A stretch of DNA of 64,000 bases, from positions 1 through 64,000 of the forward strand of contig CALADQ010000020.1 of assembly GCA_937890765.1 (NCBI GenBank), read 5' to 3'. The notes under the pieces are model-generated. The model was not told where the DNA came from. It did not search any database and saw only the letters and a list, made by a program, of their open reading frames with translations. Of the stretch, positions 54,055 through 62,241 are shown in pieces (positions within the stretch are counted from its first letter, which is position 1; every line of letters begins with the position of its first letter). Both the position numbers and the translations under genes were made by a program. This DNA comes from an uncultured Candidatus Neoarthromitus sp. GTDB lineage: Bacteria; Bacillota; Clostridia; Clostridiales; Clostridiaceae.

Positions 54055-54447
54055 CTATTTATGATAAGGTTCATTTTTAATTATTTTATACGCTCTATAA
54101 ATTTGTTCAACAACCATTACACACAAGAAACTTCCAAAAAACTTTTCATTAACAAAACAAATTTTGTTAACACCATCCAAACATTTTTCATCAAAAATTA
54201 TATTAAAATTTTTAAACCTATCATGGGAACATTTTTTTAAAATCTCGCTAAACTCAATTGAATTTATATATTTTCCTGAAGCCGAATGAATTATGTTATA
54301 ATTTTTTTCTCCCAAAATTAATTTCTCATTAATTTCATAATAAACATTTACAATTGTAAATTTTTCACACCTTCTCTTATAATCATCAAACGCTCCTAAA
54401 ATATCCTTATCTTTTATTTTACAATCCAAAAATAAATTCACTTTCAT
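54055..54447 (-). CDS. RlmH-like protein, subunit B (keeps the C-terminal catalytic tail, lacks the SAM-binding motif)
   Basis: A 130-residue protein aligning along its length with RlmH, the SPOUT methyltransferase that makes m3-pseudouridine at position 1915 of 23S rRNA. Its end, VVEQIYRAYKIIKNEPYHK (112-130), is a near-perfect copy of the RlmH C-terminus, whose Tyr-His tail takes part in catalysis. The middle has lost the SAM-knot glycines (FVIGG-x-G region reads IIFDEKCLDGV) and the TFPHQ motif. Its start overlaps the stop of the companion gene by ATGA. I infer a heterodimer: this subunit supplies the tail, the other the SAM site. A decaying duplicate is the alternative. Confidence 0.75.
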   Translation of the reverse strand: MKVNLFLDCKIKDKDILGAFDDYKRRCEKFTIVNVYYEINEKLILGEKNYNIIHSASGKYINSIEFSEILKKCSHDRFKNFNIIFDEKCLDGVNKICFVNEKFFGSFLCVMVVEQIYRAYKIIKNEPYHK

Positions 54448-54842
54448 TTAAAACTCTCATTAATAAAAATCATAGAACATATTCTAAAAATTTGATGATT
54501 ATAAGTAAGATCACTTAATTTTAATAACACATCGCAACAATCTTTAAGAATGGTGGAAACACCATCGCTCCCACCAACAACAAAACAAATATTTTTATTT
54601 GAAAAATAATTATCTCTTATTTTATGTAAAACTTTTTTAGGATTTAAACCTTCCAAATCAAATAATACAGAATATCTGTTAGGAATATTATTTAAAATAT
54701 TTAAAATATCAAAACTTTCCCTAACACATCCTCTTTCTTTAACTTCAATCAAATTAATATTATAATTCAATTTCTTTTGCAAATTTTTAAAATAAACTTT
54801 CTTTAGAGTTCCAACACAAATTAAATTTATTTTCCGCAACAA
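54444..54842 (-). CDS. RlmH-like protein, subunit A (keeps the SAM-binding knot, lacks the C-terminal tail)
   Basis: A 132-residue protein aligning with RlmH from its start (KINLICVGTLKKVYF) through the SAM-binding knot ICFVVGGSDGVSTIL (85-99) and KLSDLTYNHQIFRI, matching the FVIGG-x-G and TFPHQ motifs. It then ends early: the EQ-Y-RA helix is changed and the last nine residues, with the Tyr-His-Lys tail, are missing. The next gene supplies exactly that part and overlaps it by four bases. The start is a TTG that overlaps the end of the SEC-C gene, so it is probably translated by coupling. It occupies the usual rlmH place downstream of walJ. Confidence 0.78.
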   Translation of the reverse strand: MLRKINLICVGTLKKVYFKNLQKKLNYNINLIEVKERGCVRESFDILNILNNIPNRYSVLFDLEGLNPKKVLHKIRDNYFSNKNICFVVGGSDGVSTILKDCCDVLLKLSDLTYNHQIFRICSMIFINESFK

Positions 54843-55324
54843 TTTTTATATTTTTTACCACTTCCACAAACGCAAGGTTCGTTTCTCCCAATTTTAACTT
54901 TGTTAACTAATGTTTTAGAACTCCTCCAATTGATAGTTATCTCTTTAATTTTCTCTTCTGATAAAATATTCTTCCACTCTGGCAAATTATAAAGATAATC
55001 TGCTTTTGAATCTAACATGTTGAAATATAATTTTTCAACATCTATTTTAAATTCTAAAATTTCATCTGAAGATATTTTTTCAACATCTATAAAAGTCTCT
55101 AAACTTTCGCTTATACCATCCACGAATCCAACTATAAAATCTTCATTTATTTCATATTCCTTCGACAAATCACTCACAGTAGAAACAAATGAAAATTTCT
55201 TATTTTCCAAAATATCTTTATATATCTTAAGTTCAACATTTTTATACTCATTCCAAAAAGCAACTTCACCCTTAGTTTTAACAAATTCTGTAACCATATT
55301 AGTCCATTTATCATACAAAGTCAT
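54827..55324 (-). CDS. SEC-C motif zinc-binding protein
   Basis: A 165-residue protein. The first 140 residues are helical and acidic with no recognised motif (YDKWTNMVTEFVKTKG onward). The C-terminus is a SEC-C zinc motif, KIGRNEPCVCGSGKKYKNCC, identical in layout to the tail of SecA (C-x-C-x8-C-C). In other proteins this motif binds zinc and often ribosomes or SecB. The ATG follows AAGAGGTG. It shares 16 bases with the RlmH A gene and is preceded by a small CxxH/CxxC gene, so walJ through rlmH looks like one operon. Confidence 0.85.
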   Translation of the reverse strand: MTLYDKWTNMVTEFVKTKGEVAFWNEYKNVELKIYKDILENKKFSFVSTVSDLSKEYEINEDFIVGFVDGISESLETFIDVEKISSDEILEFKIDVEKLYFNMLDSKADYLYNLPEWKNILSEEKIKEITINWRSSKTLVNKVKIGRNEPCVCGSGKKYKNCCGK

Positions 55325-55345
55325 AAAAACACCTCTTTAAATTAA

Positions 55346-55516
55346 TTAATTTCCCACATTCAATAACAAATATTTTGCATAATTAGAACAATAATTACAA
55401 CAAATTTCATTGAATTCATTATTAAAAATAATCTCTGGAGTTTCATTGTACAAATTTATAAAATCATCTATAACCTCATCTATATGTTCATCACAAGAAT
55501 AAAAATTATTATACAT
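55346..55516 (-). CDS. CxxH/CxxC small protein (BA_5709/YyzF-like)
   Basis: A 56-residue open frame that is easy to miss by length. It reads MYNNFYSCDEHIDEVIDDFI at the start, giving C-x-x-H (CDEH), then ETPEIIF and a second metal pair EICCNYCSNYAKYLL. The C-x-x-H plus C-x-x-C spacing and the position next to walJ and rlmH match the BA_5709 family of Firmicutes, presumed zinc-binding and of unknown function. Start ATG at 55516 has AGGAT 8 bases upstream, and the walJ stop lies 2 bases before it, so translation is probably coupled. Confidence 0.82.
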   Translation of the reverse strand: MYNNFYSCDEHIDEVIDDFINLYNETPEIIFNNEFNEICCNYCSNYAKYLLLNVGN

Positions 55517-55518
55517 TT

Positions 55519-56301
55519 TTAAATCCTCATATAATTACTTGGAAGATTTCTATGGGCAACCGTAAGCTCAACATCTCTTCCCAATTCAACATTATTATCA
55601 GATAAAATATTTTTTGCTGTTTGATAAGCTAGCTCTGGAAAATTATTTGTACAACTTAAATGTCCTAAAACAATCTTCTTAGGAAAATTTTTTATTAGTT
55701 CAACAATTGCATTGGAACAATCCTCATTAGACAAATGCCCAAAACTGCTTAATATTCTATCTTTTAAAAAATATGGATATGGACTCATTTTCACAAGCTC
55801 TTCATTGTAGTTACTTTCAATTAATATTACATTTGAATCCTTTAAGTTATTGAATATCTCATCTGATACATACCCCATATCAGTAGCTACACTTATTTTT
55901 TTACCTTTATAAATAACGCTATATCCTATTGGTTCACTTGCATCATGAGGTAATTTAAATGTTTTTATATCTAAACCTCCTATAGAAAACTCGGTATTTT
56001 CAATTATATTAACATTCCTAACCCCAGAAACCTTATGTTTAATAACACTATATGTAGAATAATTGAGATACAAAGGAATATCATAACTTTTACAAAAAAC
56101 ATCTGCTCCCTTATAATGATCTAAATGTTCATGTGTAATAAGAACACCACTTATTGATTTCGGATTCACCTTTATAAGTTTTAAAGCATCTACAACGCTC
56201 TTTTTCGATATTCCAATATCAATTAAAACTTTACTTTTACTACTTCCAACATAAATGCAATTGCCAGAGCTTCCACTACTTATAGAACAAAAATACATCA
56301 T
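55519..56301 (-). CDS. walJ: WalJ/YycJ-type metallo-beta-lactamase-fold protein
   Basis: A 260-residue protein. The metallohydrolase motif THEHLDHYKG (HxHxDH) follows YVGSSKSKVLIDIGISKKS; further ligands are in KLPHDASEPIGY, VATDMGYVS and VLGHLSCTN. YycJ-type proteins are nucleases or nucleotide hydrolases linked to DNA repair and cell-wall/division coordination. Two adjacent ATG codons are possible (56301, 56298) after GGAGG. In Bacillus walJ lies in the walRK operon before htrA and rlmH; here it follows murA and precedes rlmH, with no htrA between. Confidence 0.9.
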   Translation of the reverse strand: MMYFCSISSGSSGNCIYVGSSKSKVLIDIGISKKSVVDALKLIKVNPKSISGVLITHEHLDHYKGADVFCKSYDIPLYLNYSTYSVIKHKVSGVRNVNIIENTEFSIGGLDIKTFKLPHDASEPIGYSVIYKGKKISVATDMGYVSDEIFNNLKDSNVILIESNYNEELVKMSPYPYFLKDRILSSFGHLSNEDCSNAIVELIKNFPKKIVLGHLSCTNNFPELAYQTAKNILSDNNVELGRDVELTVAHRNLPSNYMRI

Positions 56302-56326
56302 ACCTCCAGCATAAAAAACAAAAATA

Positions 56327-57613
56327 CTATATTATATTTTTAAATTCCTTAACGTTATTTTCACAACTCCTATATATTTTAGCACCTAACTTCCTAAATT
56401 TATTTTCTATATCAGGATAACCTCTATCAATGTGAGAAATAGATGTAACCTCAGTTACTCCTTTCGCTACAAGGCCAGCTATAATCATGGCAGCGCCAGC
56501 TCTTAAATCAGTTGCTTTTAGCTTACACCCAGTTAGCCTGTCAACACCTGTTATAATAGCAGCTCTCCCCTCTATTTTAGCACTTACCCCCATCTTTTTC
56601 AATTCATCAAAATATTTAAATCTATTTTCAAAAATACTTTCACTAATAACACTTGTACCATCAGATATACTCATCAAAACTCCTATTATTTGTTGTACAT
56701 CTGTTGGAAAACCTGGATAAGGCGAAGTTTTAACATTAACACCCTTTAATTTATCTCTACATATAACTCTTATACTGTCATCATACTCTATAACTGTAAC
56801 ACCCATTTCTATAAGTTTGGCACTTATAGATTCTAAATGTTTAGGAATTATATTTTTTATAATTACGTCGCCCTTACAAGCAGCAACTGCCATCATGTAA
56901 GTAGATGCTTCTATTTGATCTGGTATTATCGAATAACTACATCCCTTAAAACTTTCAACACCAGTAATTTTAATTATATCTGTTCCAGCACCCTTTATAT
57001 TCGCACCCATTAAATTTAAAAAATTTGCTACATCAACAACATGTGGTTCTTTCGCTACATTTTCTAAAATAGTTACTCCCTCAGCAAAACAAGCCGCAAG
57101 CATAACGTTTATTGTTGCTCCAACACTAACAACATCAAAAAATATATTATCTCCAACAAGTTTTTCTGTTTCTGCTATAACAGAACCGTGTTCTATCTTA
57201 ATATTAACTCCAAGTTTTTCTAAACCTTTTATATGCTGATCTATAGGACGATCTCCTATATTACATCCACCTGGTAAATCAACAACAGCTTTTTTAAATC
57301 TCGATAACAAAGCTCCTATTAGATAATAAGAAGCTCTCATATTTTGTACATCTTCTCCACTTGCTACAAAACTTTTTAAGTTTGAACTATCTATTATAAG
57401 TGTATTTTTAACTTGATTAACACTTACACCAATATTCCTTAATATCCTAACTAACTTGTTTACATCTTCTATACTTGGAATATTATCTATTATACATTTT
57501 CCAAATCCGCACATCACAGCTGCAGGTATTATTGCCACAGCCGCATTTTTTGCACCACTAATTTCTACACTTCCATAAAGTGGATTAGATCCATTTATAA
57601 TAATCTTTTCCAT
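56327..57613 (-). CDS. murA: UDP-N-acetylglucosamine 1-carboxyvinyltransferase
   Basis: A 428-residue EPT-type enzyme. Features: SGAKNAAVAIIPAAV at the N-terminus, the catalytic Cys in DLPGGCNIGDRPID, and PGFPTDVQQIIGVLM and DLRAGAAMIIAGLVA in the second lobe. It commits UDP-GlcNAc to peptidoglycan with PEP and, with the normal Cys, is expected to be fosfomycin-sensitive. The ATG has GGGAGAAGAG upstream. It leads the walJ-CxxH/CxxC-SEC-C-rlmH run. Confidence 0.95.
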   Translation of the reverse strand: MEKIIINGSNPLYGSVEISGAKNAAVAIIPAAVMCGFGKCIIDNIPSIEDVNKLVRILRNIGVSVNQVKNTLIIDSSNLKSFVASGEDVQNMRASYYLIGALLSRFKKAVVDLPGGCNIGDRPIDQHIKGLEKLGVNIKIEHGSVIAETEKLVGDNIFFDVVSVGATINVMLAACFAEGVTILENVAKEPHVVDVANFLNLMGANIKGAGTDIIKITGVESFKGCSYSIIPDQIEASTYMMAVAACKGDVIIKNIIPKHLESISAKLIEMGVTVIEYDDSIRVICRDKLKGVNVKTSPYPGFPTDVQQIIGVLMSISDGTSVISESIFENRFKYFDELKKMGVSAKIEGRAAIITGVDRLTGCKLKATDLRAGAAMIIAGLVAKGVTEVTSISHIDRGYPDIENKFRKLGAKIYRSCENNVKEFKNII

Positions 57614-57812
57614 CTCTTCTCCCTATTTCAATCAAGTTTAAATATGTAAGTTATACAACGAACAATCTCCCTTAAACTATTCTAAAAGTTACTCTTAAAT
57701 ATTCTAATTTTATTGAACTTTATTGTCAATATTCTTAATAATTAACATGATATTTTTCTAAATTTTAGTTATTATTATTCCTTCAAAGAAAATTTTTTAT
57801 TCAAACAAAAAT

Positions 57813-57855
57813 AAAGCATTCCATTATAAAAATACACTAAAAATGGAATACCTTT
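57813..57855 (-). terminator. Terminator after the DUF1540 gene
   Basis: Minus strand AAGGTATTCCATT-loop-AATGGAATGCTTTATTTTT, 7 bases past the stop. Confidence 0.8.
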
Positions 57856-57861
57856 TAAAAT

Positions 57862-58020
57862 CTATTTCATAGATTGAAAACTTGAGCAATTTGTAGATTC
57901 TATATTTTTAGCTATTGCTTCATGTTTTGTTATCTTTATTTGTTCCAATGTACAATATTGATTTTTATCATTAAATTTACATTCCGTAACATTACAAAGT
58001 ATATTGTTATTTTTAATCAT
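57862..58020 (-). CDS. DUF1540 small cysteine-rich protein
   Basis: About 52 residues: NNNILCNVTECKFNDKNQYC followed by LEQIKIT and TNCSSFQSM. The C-x4-C, C, C spacing with the final TxCxSF is the DUF1540 pattern, common in clostridia and of unknown function, probably metal-binding. The frame opens at a TTG (58047), but GGGAG fits the ATG at 58020. About 250 gene-free bases separate it from murA; apart from the terminator I see nothing there. Confidence 0.82.
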   Translation of the reverse strand: MIKNNNILCNVTECKFNDKNQYCTLEQIKITKHEAIAKNIESTNCSSFQSMK

Positions 58021-58096
58021 ATTTTTTAACTCCCACTTCTTAAACAAAATCTACATATTTATTATTAAATTCTTATTATTTTTTTATTCTCCATTG

Positions 58097-58105
58097 TGAT
58101 ATAAT
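58097..58105 (+). promoter_or_regulatory. Extended -10 promoter
   Basis: TGATATAAT, identical to the element before dnaB, about 49 bases before the ATG at 58154. No good -35 is visible. Confidence 0.45.
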
Positions 58106-58153
58106 CTTACTATATTTTTAAAGGAGGATATTAGGTTAACAACCAATACTTAA

Positions 58154-58660
58154 ATGAAATACATAATTTTTTGTAATTTAACAGAAAAATCCATAAAAGA
58201 ATTAAAGTACTGTGAAGGATTAAATTTAAAATCGTTTAAGTCTTTAAAACAACTCCATAATTTTTGCATTCCCCTTGTTTCTTTCAATATCGAAAGTTAT
58301 TCAAAAATTAAAATGCAAATTTCAAAAAAATTAAGTAAATTGCAAACATTTAGAATTAATATAGACAGTGTAAAGAAGGATACCAATAAACATTTGTATC
58401 TTTTAATAGAACAAAAAGGATTTTTAAATACAATAAAACGAACTTTTGAAGAAGAGTTGTGTAAAATCGAAAATACTAATTTTGAAATATTAACTAAGTA
58501 TGACAGTTTTTATATAGACTTTATGTTTTCAAATTCAAACAATACAAACATAAATAAACTTTTGTATCCAAAATTTCTTAAGGTACATTCCATAGAGATT
58601 ATGAAATGGAGTTATAAAAAACACAATTTAATAGATTTAGTTAATCTAAAGAGTATATGA
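58154..58660 (+). CDS. Protein of unknown function, possibly a degenerate 2H-phosphoesterase fold
   Basis: A 168-residue soluble protein that I do not firmly recognise. The layout FRINIDSV, LYLLIEQKGFLNTIKRTFEEELCKI and the end FLKVHSIEIMKWSYKKHNLIDLVNL weakly resembles LigT-type 2'-5' RNA ligases, but neither HxT/S motif is present, so catalysis by that route is unlikely. A strong AAGGAGG (58121-58127) lies 26 bases before the ATG, with an in-frame stop immediately upstream of the ATG, an unusually long spacing. A long hairpin follows the gene and runs into the protease start. Confidence 0.5.
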   Translation: MKYIIFCNLTEKSIKELKYCEGLNLKSFKSLKQLHNFCIPLVSFNIESYSKIKMQISKKLSKLQTFRINIDSVKKDTNKHLYLLIEQKGFLNTIKRTFEEELCKIENTNFEILTKYDSFYIDFMFSNSNNTNINKLLYPKFLKVHSIEIMKWSYKKHNLIDLVNLKSI

Positions 58661-58723
58661 AAAAATCACCTTATAAACTTAATGTAATAAAATAAAATAC
58701 ATTAAATTTATAGGTGATTTTTT
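58661..58723 (+). promoter_or_regulatory. Long hairpin that hides the ribosome binding site of the AprX-like protease
   Basis: Left arm 58661-58686 and right arm 58698-58723 are complementary over about 25 positions with one bulge and one or two mismatches. The right arm contains TAGGTGA, the Shine-Dalgarno of the next gene, and ends in six T directly before its ATG. It can act as a terminator of the upstream gene and would also block translation if transcribed through. Confidence 0.75.
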
Positions 58724-59914
58724 ATGATTAATATAAACAAAAAACTTCATCCCAACATTCTCAATATTTTTAAAAAAAATATACTTAAACAATATAGAAT
58801 TATAATAAAATTAAAACCAAATTCAAATAATTTAATAAAGAAATTAAACAAAAATTCTAACTGCACAATAATTCATTTAATAAATGATTTGAATATTGTA
58901 TGTTTAATAATATCTCACAAATTTCTTTCAACTTTAATTGAATCTCCAGAAGTAAAATTCGTATCTCTAGATCCTGAATTATTTTTATGTGGAAATAAAC
59001 ACTTTTACGAAGACAAATCCCAAGATTCACAAATCTTAAACGAAAATTCAAAATTATCAGGAAAAAATATAGGAATAGGTTTAATAGATTCTGGAATATA
59101 TCCCATGGATTGTTTCACAAAACCCAAAAATAGAATTTCTTTATTTAAAGATCTATTAAATAATTTTAATTATCCTTATGACGACAATGGACATGGCACC
59201 TCTATGTGCTCCATAATAGGAGGTAAATTCATTTACAAAAACTCCACAATAAAAAACGCTCATGAATGTACATTTAATGTTATAAAAGCTTTCGACAAGT
59301 TTAACAAATCTTATTCTTCTTTAATTTTTAAATCACTTGATATTTTGTACGATAAATGTGAAGAAAATAATTTAAAAGTTATTTGCATAACTTTTGAATT
59401 ACAAGAATTCAACGATTTCATATTAAATATATTTCAACACTTCTTTGATAAATTTTCAAATAAAAACATAATCATTCTCGTTCCTATTGGAAACAATTCA
59501 TCAGAATACTCGTCACTAAAAGGTCTAGCTATGCTAAATAACTGTTTGACCATAGGAGGAACCAACCTAAAATATTCCTCCTGTGGGCTAACAAATAATA
59601 AATTATTAAAACCAACCCTTCTTTCCATATGTGAAAATATTTACTTAATAAACATAAACACAAAATATGTACCTGAAAAAAATAATCAATATATATATCC
59701 AACAAAATTCAAATATTCCTACGTTGAATATTTCGGAACTTCTATTTCTTGTGCATATGTATCAGGTTTAATAGCATTATTAAAACAAAAGAATGAATTA
59801 ATGAACATAAATGACTGCTTATCGCTATTAAAAATATGTTGTAACAAATTAGACAATATAGACAATTCCATACAAGGGCTAGGAACTGTTAATGTAAATA
59901 AATTATTAGAATGA
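58724..59914 (+). CDS. AprX-like intracellular subtilisin-family serine protease
   Basis: A 396-residue S8 protease without a signal peptide. Residues 20-90 look like an inhibitor-type prodomain (YRIIIKLKP...ESPEVKFVSLDPEL). The catalytic triad is complete: Asp 122 (GIGLIDSGIYP), His 157 (YDDNGHGTSMCS) and Ser 340 (YFGTSISCAYVSG), with oxyanion Asn 257 (VPIGNNSS). The PYDDNGHGT block resembles AprX. A role in spore development or germination (compare Csp proteases that activate SleC) is possible but not shown. Its Shine-Dalgarno lies inside a long hairpin. Confidence 0.8.
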   Translation: MININKKLHPNILNIFKKNILKQYRIIIKLKPNSNNLIKKLNKNSNCTIIHLINDLNIVCLIISHKFLSTLIESPEVKFVSLDPELFLCGNKHFYEDKSQDSQILNENSKLSGKNIGIGLIDSGIYPMDCFTKPKNRISLFKDLLNNFNYPYDDNGHGTSMCSIIGGKFIYKNSTIKNAHECTFNVIKAFDKFNKSYSSLIFKSLDILYDKCEENNLKVICITFELQEFNDFILNIFQHFFDKFSNKNIIILVPIGNNSSEYSSLKGLAMLNNCLTIGGTNLKYSSCGLTNNKLLKPTLLSICENIYLININTKYVPEKNNQYIYPTKFKYSYVEYFGTSISCAYVSGLIALLKQKNELMNINDCLSLLKICCNKLDNIDNSIQGLGTVNVNKLLE

Positions 59915-59941
59915 ATAAACAACTTTTCGTTGTTTGTTTAT
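59912..59941. terminator. Bidirectional terminator
   Basis: AATAAACAAC-TTTTC-GTTGTTTGTTTATTTT between the convergent protease and M23 peptidase genes. Confidence 0.8.
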
Positions 59942-59942
59942 T

Positions 59943-61142
59943 TTAATAGCTTACATAGTTTAAAGGATTATCTGCTTTTCCATTTAATCTAACTTCAAAA
60001 TGCAAATGAGGTCCTGTACTTCTACCTGTATTTCCTATTTTACCAATCATCTGTCCTTTAGTAACATATTCTCCTTCTTTTATAAAAATTGTGTCACAGT
60101 GTCCATATAAAGTTTCAACTCCCTTACCATGATTGAGCTTAATATAGTTTCCATATATGTTATTATAAGACACTAAATTTGCAAACCCTGATTCTGCAGC
60201 GAATATAGGGTCACCTATATTACCTGCAATATCAATTCCATGATGCTTCTCACCACCCCACCTAAAACCAAAAGGGGAAGTTATAACACTATTTCTAGAG
60301 GGGTTATTTAAATAAAAAAGTTCTTTTCCTTGAACCTGACTTAACGAAGGTCTCAATGCTTTTAAAGATATTCTTCTTCTTCCTATGTACTTATCATTAT
60401 TATAAGTAATCTCATTAACAACTTCACGATCAAAATTATTCTTATTATATTGCTCTCCTTGGTTACTACGACTAAAGTTTGACATCACTTGAATTTTATT
60501 TCCTTGATTATTTTCTAAATAAGTTTTCCTCGCTACTATTTCGACTGTAGCAATTGTGTTGTTATTGTTATTATTACTTAAAATAAATTCGTACAACTCA
60601 TCTTCTGAAAGTATATCTTTCAAATTTGCAACTTGTTTTTCAAGTTCTACATTTTCCTTTATCTTGGTCCAATTTATTGGAACATTTTTTAAATTGTGCT
60701 TTTCTTTATAGTAGTCAATAAGCCTTTCCTCTACATTTCTAAAAACTCGCTCACTGTCTATGTTTGCAATTTTTTTCCCATCAAGAAATAAGCCGTAACA
60801 TTCAACATATATATTGAGATTATTATCTAAAAGCTTAATTGCATCATTAGCTTCTGTATAATCTCCCTTGTCTATTAACTTTAAATTAAAATCAATTGAA
60901 TCACTTTTTACAACTTTTCTTGATTCGCTATTAGTATTGTGTAATTTATCTAAAAAATATTCATTCAATATTTTTTTGTCTTTAACATAAGCAGTAAAGA
61001 TTCCTCCTATCCTAAGCTCATATGCCCAAGTCTTTTGACACAAATATAAAATTATTAATATTATGCTAATAAAATTAACAATCATTAAAACACTAGGAAA
61101 ATAATTTTTTTGTTTTAACTTATGCATATATGTTAAAGTCAT
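59943..61142 (-). CDS. Membrane-anchored M23 (LytM-type) peptidoglycan endopeptidase
   Basis: A 399-residue protein. One membrane helix lies near residues 17-36 (VLMIVNFISIILIILYL), then a 220-residue extracytoplasmic region of unknown fold, then an M23 domain with all zinc ligands: KHHGIDIAG (H-x3-D), and PHLHFEVR (HxH), plus LYGHCD. It should cleave peptide cross-links in peptidoglycan, in growth or around the forespore. Many clostridial relatives at this position carry a G5 domain, which I do not see here. Two ATG starts are possible (61142 or 61127). Divergent from dnaD. Confidence 0.9.
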   Translation of the reverse strand: MTLTYMHKLKQKNYFPSVLMIVNFISIILIILYLCQKTWAYELRIGGIFTAYVKDKKILNEYFLDKLHNTNSESRKVVKSDSIDFNLKLIDKGDYTEANDAIKLLDNNLNIYVECYGLFLDGKKIANIDSERVFRNVEERLIDYYKEKHNLKNVPINWTKIKENVELEKQVANLKDILSEDELYEFILSNNNNNNTIATVEIVARKTYLENNQGNKIQVMSNFSRSNQGEQYNKNNFDREVVNEITYNNDKYIGRRRISLKALRPSLSQVQGKELFYLNNPSRNSVITSPFGFRWGGEKHHGIDIAGNIGDPIFAAESGFANLVSYNNIYGNYIKLNHGKGVETLYGHCDTIFIKEGEYVTKGQMIGKIGNTGRSTGPHLHFEVRLNGKADNPLNYVSY

Positions 61143-61215
61143 CTCCTCTGTAAAACTTCTATTTTAATTTATTATTTATCCAAATCTGATAAATTATTCC
61201 TTTTTTATGCTTATA

Positions 61216-61224
61216 TGTTATAAT
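61216..61224 (+). promoter_or_regulatory. Extended -10 promoter for dnaD
   Basis: TGTTATAAT, 36 bases before the dnaD ATG, without a clear -35. Confidence 0.45.
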
Positions 61225-61259
61225 TTTATATAAAATTTTTTATGAAAGGCGAATATTAA

Positions 61260-62240
61260 ATGAGTTTATATAAATTAAATGCTCCTTTTTTCAATTACAC
61301 ACTTATAGATAATAATTTCATAGATAATTTCCTTCCAAAATCACGAGGAGAATATGTGAAAATATATATTTTGATTTTAAAATACGCTTCATGTGGGGAA
61401 ATGGGATTTGATTCTTCCTTTGTTGCCAAAACATTAAACCTTCTTGAATCAGATGTAAAAAATGCATTAGATTATTGGTGCGATATGGGAGTTATAAAAC
61501 TTTCAACTATAGACAACAAAATTTTAAATATTGAGTTTCTACAATTAAATGATTCTTCAACTCAAACCTCATCATTAAATTTAATAAACGAAATAAAAGA
61601 TAATAATTTAATAGATTTTTTCAAAGAAGTTGAAATCATAATTGGAAGGCCTTTATCCCAAAAGGAAATGGAAAACTATATAAACTGGACTAAAATTTTT
61701 GAATTTTCATATGAACTCATTCTTTATTTAATAAGCTACTGTGTAAACAAAAACAAAAAAGATTTTAGATACATTGAAAAGGTAGCTTTATCTTGGGCTG
61801 ATTTAAAAATTAAAACTCTCGATGAAGCCATGATTCACACAGAGAAAAGGGAAAAACAATTTGTTAATTACAGGAAGATTATGAATTATCTGGGTATGTC
61901 TGAAAATGAAATAGGAAAACCTCAAGAAGATTTATTTAATAAATGGTTAATTGAATATGACATGCCTCTTGAGCTTATTTTTAAGGCTTGCGATATTTGC
62001 GTTCTCAAATTATCTAAAACCGATTTTAATTACATAGATGGTATTTTAAATAATTTTAAAAACTCAAAAATAAAATCTCTTAAAGATTTAGATTCTTACG
62101 AAAACAAAAAAACTTCCATTATAAAAACTTCTCATAAACCTAATACCAATAAACCATTTTCAAATTTTCCACAAAGGGAACAAGATTTTTCAAAACTTGA
62201 AAAATTATTAATACAAAATAACAAAGAGGGAACTAATTAA
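61260..62240 (+). CDS. dnaD: DnaD/DnaB-like replication initiation protein
   Basis: A 326-residue protein. The N-terminal winged-helix-like part (LPKSRGEYVKIYILILKYAS) is followed by two DnaD C-terminal (DDBH2) domains, near residues 125-185 and 205-275, each with its YI motif (FRYIEKVALSWA; FNYIDGILNNF). DnaD-type proteins remodel the origin and bridge DnaA to helicase loading. It is two bases from the helicase loader gene. ATG after AAAGGCG. Confidence 0.88.
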   Translation: MSLYKLNAPFFNYTLIDNNFIDNFLPKSRGEYVKIYILILKYASCGEMGFDSSFVAKTLNLLESDVKNALDYWCDMGVIKLSTIDNKILNIEFLQLNDSSTQTSSLNLINEIKDNNLIDFFKEVEIIIGRPLSQKEMENYINWTKIFEFSYELILYLISYCVNKNKKDFRYIEKVALSWADLKIKTLDEAMIHTEKREKQFVNYRKIMNYLGMSENEIGKPQEDLFNKWLIEYDMPLELIFKACDICVLKLSKTDFNYIDGILNNFKNSKIKSLKDLDSYENKKTSIIKTSHKPNTNKPFSNFPQREQDFSKLEKLLIQNNKEGTN

Positions 62241-62241
62241 T

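Noticed and set aside
54055..54842. A single rlmH broken by a frameshift
   Set aside because: Each frame has its own family N-terminus and its own version of the C-terminal half, so joining them would give nearly two full proteins and not one.
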